64,000 nucleotides of DNA, taken from positions 3,410,001 to 3,474,000 of the forward strand of contig NZ_CP025012.1 of assembly GCF_002953715.1 (NCBI RefSeq), read 5' to 3'. Position 1 is the stretch's first letter. Every line of letters begins with the position of its first letter. Of the stretch, positions 59,586-64,000 are shown piece after piece. This stretch comes from Rhizobium leguminosarum. GTDB taxonomy: Bacteria > Pseudomonadota > Alphaproteobacteria > Rhizobiales > Rhizobiaceae. The notes beneath the pieces are model-generated. The model was not told the origin of the DNA. It saw only the letters and a program-made list of their open reading frames with translations, and did not search any database. Position numbers and translations under genes: made by a program.

Positions 59586-60190
59586 TGGCATCAGATTTGC
59601 CAACCACTTATCTCGATTATCCTGATATCTTTAAGTTCGAAACTCAGCGAACTGCCGACGACCTCGCGTGGGCCACCGCCAATGTGACGCCAGTGAACGA
59701 AGGTCCGTGGGACGACGTCCCTGGTGTGCAGATCTTCTACATTGGCATCAACACGGCAGGCGAGCGGATCAAGCTTCCGCAAATATCGAGCTTTTGGCGA
59801 TATAAACCTTCTGGTGTTCAGCTGGCCAAGCCAGATGACCGCGACCCAGATGCGCTCCACCAAACCTACTATATCTATGGGCCTGGGCCCGGTGTCGTTC
59901 GCATCGAACTTGGCCCTTCCACGCCTGGCATACTGATCGAACGTCCCAAGGACAGCCAACCCGTACAGTCAACCGGGCTGATCGACGGCAAGGATTTTTA
60001 CTTTCGCGAATGCGATGGCATTTGGTCCTTGTCGGTGGGTGGCATTGACGTCCTTGAGCAGCCCGACTGGTATTACGAAGAGAAGCACGACAAGCCGAAT
60101 GAGTTGAGTGAGGAGGCCGTCTACAGCCTTATCGCCAAGGGTGCGGCGCTCTTTAGAAACGGCACGCCCACGATGGCAGTGGAGCCGTAA
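59585..60190 (+). CDS. Protein of unknown function inside the pyrimidine operon
   Basis: 201 residues, acidic and aromatic-rich, without signal peptide, membrane segment or cysteine-based motif (a single Cys, in RECDGIW). Notable stretches are WDDVPGVQIFYIGINTAGERIKLP, SFWRYKPSGV, YYIYGPGPGVVRIELGPSTPG and WYYEEKHDKPNELSEEAVYSL. The start overlaps the hyuC stop by one base and dihydropyrimidinase starts 34 bases after its stop, so it is co-translated with catabolic enzymes. Codons are visibly more AT-rich (GATTTG, TCAGAT, TTTAAG) than its neighbours', hinting at later acquisition. I recognise no family; an enzyme partner, immunity-type or inserted passenger gene are all possible. Confidence 0.65.
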   Translation: MASDLPTTYLDYPDIFKFETQRTADDLAWATANVTPVNEGPWDDVPGVQIFYIGINTAGERIKLPQISSFWRYKPSGVQLAKPDDRDPDALHQTYYIYGPGPGVVRIELGPSTPGILIERPKDSQPVQSTGLIDGKDFYFRECDGIWSLSVGGIDVLEQPDWYYEEKHDKPNELSEEAVYSLIAKGAALFRNGTPTMAVEP

Positions 60191-60224
60191 GACAATAAGA
60201 TCGCAGGGAAAAGGAACAGCAGCC

Positions 60225-61679
60225 ATGACCACAGTCATCAAGAACGGCACCATCGTCACCGCCGACCTGACCTATAAGGCTGACGTGAAGATCGACGGCG
60301 GCAAGATCATCGAGATCGGGCAGAATCTCTCCGGCGACGAAACACTCGACGCCTCCGGCTGTTATATTATGCCCGGCGGCATCGATCCGCACACCCATCT
60401 CGAAATGCCCTTCATGGGCACCTATTCCTCCGACGATTTCGAGAGCGGCACACGCGCCGCCCTTTCCGGCGGTACGACGATGGTGGTCGATTTCGCCCTG
60501 CCCGCCCCCGGCCAGTCGCTGCTCGAGGCGCTGACCATGTGGGACAACAAATCGACCCGCGCCAATTGCGACTATTCCTTCCACATGGCGGTCACCTGGT
60601 GGAGCGAGCAGGTCTTCAAGGAGATGGAGACCATCGTCCGCGACAAGGGCATCAACACCTTCAAGCACTTCATGGCCTATAAGGGCGCGCTGATGGTCGA
60701 CGATGACGAGATGTTCGCCTCCTTCCAGCGCTGCGCCGAACTCGGCGCCCTGCCGCTGGTGCACGCCGAAAACGGCGACGTCGTCGCCTCGATGTCGGCA
60801 AAGCTGCTCGCCGAAGGCAATAACGGCCCCGAGGCGCATGCCTATTCCCGCCCGGCCGAAGTCGAGGGCGAGGCCACCAACCGCGCCATCATGATCGCCG
60901 ACATGGCCGGCTGCCCGGTCTATATCGTCCACACCTCCTGCGAACAGGCGCACGAGGCGATCCGCCGCGCCCGTGCCAAAGGCATGCGCGTCTATGGCGA
61001 ACCGCTGATCCAGCACCTGACGCTCGACGAAAGCGAATATTCCAACCCCGACTGGGATCATGCGGCCCGTCGGGTGATGTCGCCGCCCTTCCGCAACAAG
61101 CAGCATCAGGACTCGCTTTGGGCGGGCCTTGCCTCCGGCTCGCTGCAGGTCGTCGCCACCGACCATTGCGCCTTCACCACGGCGCAGAAGCGCTTCGGCG
61201 TCGGCGATTTCACCAAGATCCCGAACGGCACCGGCGGCCTCGAAGACCGCATGCCGATGCTCTGGACACATGGCGTCAACACTGGCCGACTGACGATGAA
61301 CGAATTCGTCGCTGTCACCTCGACCAACATCGCCAAGATCCTCAACATCTATCCGAAGAAGGGCGCGATCCTTGTCGGCGCCGATGCCGACATCGTCGTC
61401 TGGGACCCCAAACGTTCCAAGACCATTTCGTCCAAGGCCCAGCAGTCGGCGATCGACTACAACGTCTTCGAAGGCAAGGAAGTGACCGGCCTGCCCCGCT
61501 ATACGCTGACACGCGGCGTCGTCGCGATCGAGGAAGGCGCGATCAAGACCCGCGAGGGCCACGGCGAATTCGTCAGGCGCGAACCAGTCACGGCTGTCAG
61601 CAAGGCGCTTTCCCAGTGGAAGGACATCACCGCACCGCGCAAGGTGACGCGTAGCGGCATTCCGGCAAGCGGCGTATGA
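60225..61679 (+). CDS. hydA: Dihydropyrimidinase (D-hydantoinase)
   Basis: 484-residue amidohydrolase that opens dihydrouracil and dihydrothymine, the second step of the pathway. Metal sites: GGIDPHTHLEMPF near residue 58, the carboxylated lysine in FKHFMAYKG near 150, HAENGD, YIVHTSCEQAH, and ATDHCAF near 314. Substrate residues in SPPFRNKQHQD. Length is normal. AAGGAACAG precedes the ATG at 60225. Convergent to the cupin gene. Confidence 0.94.
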   Translation: MTTVIKNGTIVTADLTYKADVKIDGGKIIEIGQNLSGDETLDASGCYIMPGGIDPHTHLEMPFMGTYSSDDFESGTRAALSGGTTMVVDFALPAPGQSLLEALTMWDNKSTRANCDYSFHMAVTWWSEQVFKEMETIVRDKGINTFKHFMAYKGALMVDDDEMFASFQRCAELGALPLVHAENGDVVASMSAKLLAEGNNGPEAHAYSRPAEVEGEATNRAIMIADMAGCPVYIVHTSCEQAHEAIRRARAKGMRVYGEPLIQHLTLDESEYSNPDWDHAARRVMSPPFRNKQHQDSLWAGLASGSLQVVATDHCAFTTAQKRFGVGDFTKIPNGTGGLEDRMPMLWTHGVNTGRLTMNEFVAVTSTNIAKILNIYPKKGAILVGADADIVVWDPKRSKTISSKAQQSAIDYNVFEGKEVTGLPRYTLTRGVVAIEEGAIKTREGHGEFVRREPVTAVSKALSQWKDITAPRKVTRSGIPASGV

Positions 61680-61737
61680 CGATGGCGCATGACCATACGG
61701 CCATTAACCGGGGACCGCTGCCTCTATGCCAATGACC

Positions 61738-62151
61738 TCACGCCGGCACCAAAGCGTCCAACTCCGGCAGAAGCACGACGCTTTCCTGCTCGTTCGGATC
61801 GGTGCGCGCGATGATCGCCGTGCACGGCGTGCTGCTGAGGTTCGCCGGCAGGTGCGGCACACCCGCCGGGATATAGAAAAGTTCGCCGGCATGGACGATG
61901 ACGTGATGCTCGAGCCGGTCTCCGTACCAGGTATGGGCCTCGCCGGAGAGCATGTAGATCGCCGTCTCGTGCGCCTCATGCAGATGCGCCTTGGCGCGTA
62001 CACCCGGCGGGATCGTCAGGAGGTGCATGCAGATGCCCTTGGCGCCGACCGTCTCGGCCGCGACCCCTTCGAAATAGCTGAGCCCCTGCTTGCCGTCATA
62101 GGCATGATTGGGGCGAACGATGTGGCAGGTGGGCTTTAATGTCACGTCCAT
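61738..62151 (-). CDS. Cupin-domain protein
   Basis: 137 residues, a single cupin: AHLHEAHETAIYMLSGEAHTWYGD (motif 1 with two His and a Glu) and GELFYIPAGVPHLPAN (motif 2 with His). The metal-binding residues suggest a small-molecule isomerase or dioxygenase, or a sensor. GGAGG lies 6 bases before the ATG at 62151. It sits on the opposite strand between dihydropyrimidinase and the importer genes, so a role in the same pathway is possible but unproven. Confidence 0.82.
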   Translation of the reverse strand: MDVTLKPTCHIVRPNHAYDGKQGLSYFEGVAAETVGAKGICMHLLTIPPGVRAKAHLHEAHETAIYMLSGEAHTWYGDRLEHHVIVHAGELFYIPAGVPHLPANLSSTPCTAIIARTDPNEQESVVLLPELDALVPA

Positions 62152-62245
62152 CCTCATCCTCCATGGAGTGTGTCGTCGATAAAACCGGCGATAATGATAG
62201 CACGCAAACCGCGTTCCCGCGGCGAAAACAAGACTGGTCGCATTG

Positions 62246-63022
62246 ATGCAAGCACCCTCCGTCGTATCCGCCAAGGATCTCTGTCTCACCTACCAGGCGA
62301 ATGACGGCCCGGTGCGTGCACTGAGCAATGTCAATCTTGATGTCCGCAAGGGCGATTTCGTTTCTTTCATCGGTCCATCGGGCTGCGGCAAGACCACTTT
62401 CCTGCGTGTCATCGCCGATCTCGAAAAGAGCACGTCGGGCGAGGTCTCGATCAACGGCATGACGCCGGAGGAAGCTCGCAAGGCCCGTGCCTATGGCTAT
62501 GTCTTCCAGGCGCCGGCGCTCTATCCCTGGCGCACCATCGAAAACAACATCGCCCTGCCGCTGGAGATCATGGGGTATTCCAATGTTGACCGGACGAGGC
62601 GCATCGCCGAAGCGCTCGATCTCGTCAGTCTTTCGGGCTTCGAGAAGAAATTCCCCTGGCAGCTTTCCGGCGGCATGCAGCAGCGCGCCTCGATCGCCCG
62701 CGCGCTCGCTTTCGACGCCGACCTATTGTTGATGGATGAGCCCTTCGGCGCCCTGGACGAGATCGTCCGCGACCATCTGAACGAAGAGCTGCTGAAACTC
62801 TGGACCCGAACCAACAAGACGATCTGCTTCGTCACCCATTCCATCCCCGAGGCGGTCTATCTCTCTACCAAGATCGTGGTGATGTCTCCGCGCCCGGGCC
62901 GCGTGACCGATGTGATCGACTCGACCCTGCCGGCCGAGCGCCCGCTCGACATCCGCGAAACCCCCGAGTTCCTGGAGATTGCCCACCGCGTCCGCGAAGG
63001 GTTGAGGACGGGGCACGCATGA
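62246..63022 (+). CDS. ABC importer ATPase, NitT/TauT type
   Basis: 258 residues: Walker A GPSGCGKTT near residue 43, Q-loop VFQAPALYPWRT, signature LSGGMQQRASIARAL, Walker B LLLMDEPFGALDE and the switch His in CFVTHSIPEA. Sequences of this nitrate/taurine/pyrimidine-precursor class drive import with a one-domain permease. The following permease gene and the pyrimidine operon context suggest uptake of pyrimidines or hydantoin-like compounds. It is divergent from the cupin gene. Confidence 0.87.
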   Translation: MQAPSVVSAKDLCLTYQANDGPVRALSNVNLDVRKGDFVSFIGPSGCGKTTFLRVIADLEKSTSGEVSINGMTPEEARKARAYGYVFQAPALYPWRTIENNIALPLEIMGYSNVDRTRRIAEALDLVSLSGFEKKFPWQLSGGMQQRASIARALAFDADLLLMDEPFGALDEIVRDHLNEELLKLWTRTNKTICFVTHSIPEAVYLSTKIVVMSPRPGRVTDVIDSTLPAERPLDIRETPEFLEIAHRVREGLRTGHA

Positions 63023-63080
63023 GGAATAGGGGTTTGATTCCCGGGCTCTGCAGGCTCAACACAACGTGGGAGCAAATCCC

Positions 63081-64000
63081 ATGAAACCCGACACCCTCAA
63101 GGACAAGATCGTCCCCGTCACCACCATCCTGCTGGCGCTCGTCGTCATCTGGTATGTCGCCGCCATCCTGATGAACGCGCCGTTCCAGCGCGACATGGAC
63201 GGCCGCGCCGGCGCGACCCCATCGACCCTCGAATTCATCGGCAAGACGCTCGCCCAGCCGAAGCCTATCCTGCCGGCGCCGCATCAGGTGGCGCAGAACG
63301 TCTACGAGAACACCTTCCTGCGCAGCCTTTCGAGCAACCGCAGCCTCGTCTATCACAGCTGGGTAACGCTCTCCTCCACCCTGCTCGGCTTCGGCTTCGG
63401 CATGCTGCTCGGCATCCTTCTCGCCGTGCTGATCGTCCATAACCGTGCCATGGACCGCTCGCTGATGCCCTGGCTGGTGGCGAGCCAGACCATACCGATC
63501 CTCGCCATCGCGCCGATGATCGTCATCATCTCCTATAACGTGCTGACTGGCGACAATGCCGTTGCACATCTCCTCAATCTCGATTCCGACGCCTCCCGTC
63601 TTGTTTCGAAGGCGCTGATCTCCACCTACCTCTCCTTCTTTCCGGTCGCCGTCGGCATGGTGAAGGGGCTGCGTTCGCCTGAAATCATGCATCTCGACCT
63701 GATGCGCACCTATTATGCCAGCCCGATGCAGACGTTCTGGAAGCTGCGCGTTCCGGCTTCGATCCCTTTCCTCTTCACCTCGATGAAGGTCGCGATCGCC
63801 GCCAGCCTCGTCGGCGCCATCGTCGGCGAGCTGCCGACGGGTGCAGTCGCCGGCATCGGCTCGAAGCTGCTCGCCGGCTCCTATTACAGCCAGACCATCG
63901 ATATCTGGGCCGCCCTCGTCGCCGGATCGCTGCTGGCGGGCATCCTGGTTGCGATTGTCGGCGTTGCGGCGAAGATCGTCGACCGCGCCATGGGCGGGAG
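63081..64000 (+). CDS. ABC importer permease, 3' end outside window
   Basis: About 306 residues of a BPD-type permease are visible, with membrane helices starting VTTILLALVVIWYVAAILM, an unusual periplasmic loop of about 60 residues (DGRAGATPSTLEFIGKTLAQPKP ... NTFLRSL), then the core helices (LGFGFGMLLGILLAVLIVHN, PILAIAPMIVII) and the ATPase-contact loop SPMQTFWKLRVPASIPFLF. GGGAG precedes the ATG by 9 bases. It is transcribed with the ATPase gene; a solute-binding protein gene probably follows beyond the window. Confidence 0.85.
   Translation, partial: MKPDTLKDKIVPVTTILLALVVIWYVAAILMNAPFQRDMDGRAGATPSTLEFIGKTLAQPKPILPAPHQVAQNVYENTFLRSLSSNRSLVYHSWVTLSSTLLGFGFGMLLGILLAVLIVHNRAMDRSLMPWLVASQTIPILAIAPMIVIISYNVLTGDNAVAHLLNLDSDASRLVSKALISTYLSFFPVAVGMVKGLRSPEIMHLDLMRTYYASPMQTFWKLRVPASIPFLFTSMKVAIAASLVGAIVGELPTGAVAGIGSKLLAGSYYSQTIDIWAALVAGSLLAGILVAIVGVAAKIVDRAMGG

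Noticed and set aside
60153..61562. 469-codon open frame on the minus strand
   Set aside because: Antisense shadow of dihydropyrimidinase, with no motif or ribosome site.

Overview
The window reads as a chromosomal segment of a fast-growing Rhizobium of the R. leguminosarum / R. etli group. The evidence is high coding density with GC-rich third positions, rhizobial families (RapA-like cadherin-type secreted protein, UDP-glucose dehydrogenase RkpK, LpsL-type epimerase, NoeK/NoeJ, hmuPSTUV with an upstream tonB, NepR-PhyR-EcfG, PreT/PreA) and several copies of rhizobial intergenic mosaic repeats. I saw no rRNA, tRNA, CRISPR array, intact insertion sequence or prophage.

1-22 kb is surface polysaccharide and housekeeping. 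A truncated beta-helix protein and a RapA-like adhesin flank a minus-strand export/polymerisation block: a Wzy/WaaL-like membrane protein, a Wza-like lipoprotein, an exported unknown, a Wzc-like tyrosine autokinase and a small membrane-anchored unknown. Sugar-nucleotide genes follow: rkpK (UDP-glucuronate), a phosphomannomutase joined in one reading frame to mannose-1-phosphate guanylyltransferase (GDP-mannose), and an LpsL-type epimerase (UDP-galacturonate). Interspersed are a transglutaminase-like peptidase, a metallophosphatase, an internally deleted NodT-type efflux porin, a KTSC protein, an MhqD/MhqO-like pair and ung.

22-34.5 kb holds a candidate small RNA with an anti-Shine-Dalgarno loop, an operon matching E. 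coli cecR-ybhGFSR, a DUF1236 protein, a winged-helix/TPR regulator, thuB/thuA and a tetR-SMR efflux pair with a perfect palindromic operator.

34.5-43.2 kb is a haem/iron neighbourhood: truncated haemoglobin, a four-gene operon (DUF2325, unknown, IsdG-like monooxygenase, VOC protein), tonB with a long N-terminal extension, a periplasmic unknown and hmuPSTUV. No TonB-dependent receptor is present.

43.3-47.3 kb is the general stress response core: a DUF883 pair, the EcfG sigma factor, its anti-sigma NepR, divergent PhyR and a soluble HWE kinase. EcfG-type promoters sit in front of phyR and the kinase.

47.7-64 kb is mostly reductive pyrimidine catabolism: preT-preA, then a RutR-like regulator, an N-carbamoyl amidohydrolase, an unknown gene, dihydropyrimidinase, a cupin and the start of an ABC importer. 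Two candidate RutR boxes tie the two parts together. Between them lie an FtrA-like regulator with a divergent rhodanese, an alcohol dehydrogenase with a divergent LysR regulator, and a haem oxygenase-bacteriophytochrome pair.

The most unusual signals are: six genes whose stop codon is formed by the terminal TAAAGC/TAGAGC of an adjacent mosaic repeat; the stop-less noeK-noeJ join; the candidate sRNA; the DUF2325 haem-side operon; and an unrecognised gene inside the pyrimidine operon.
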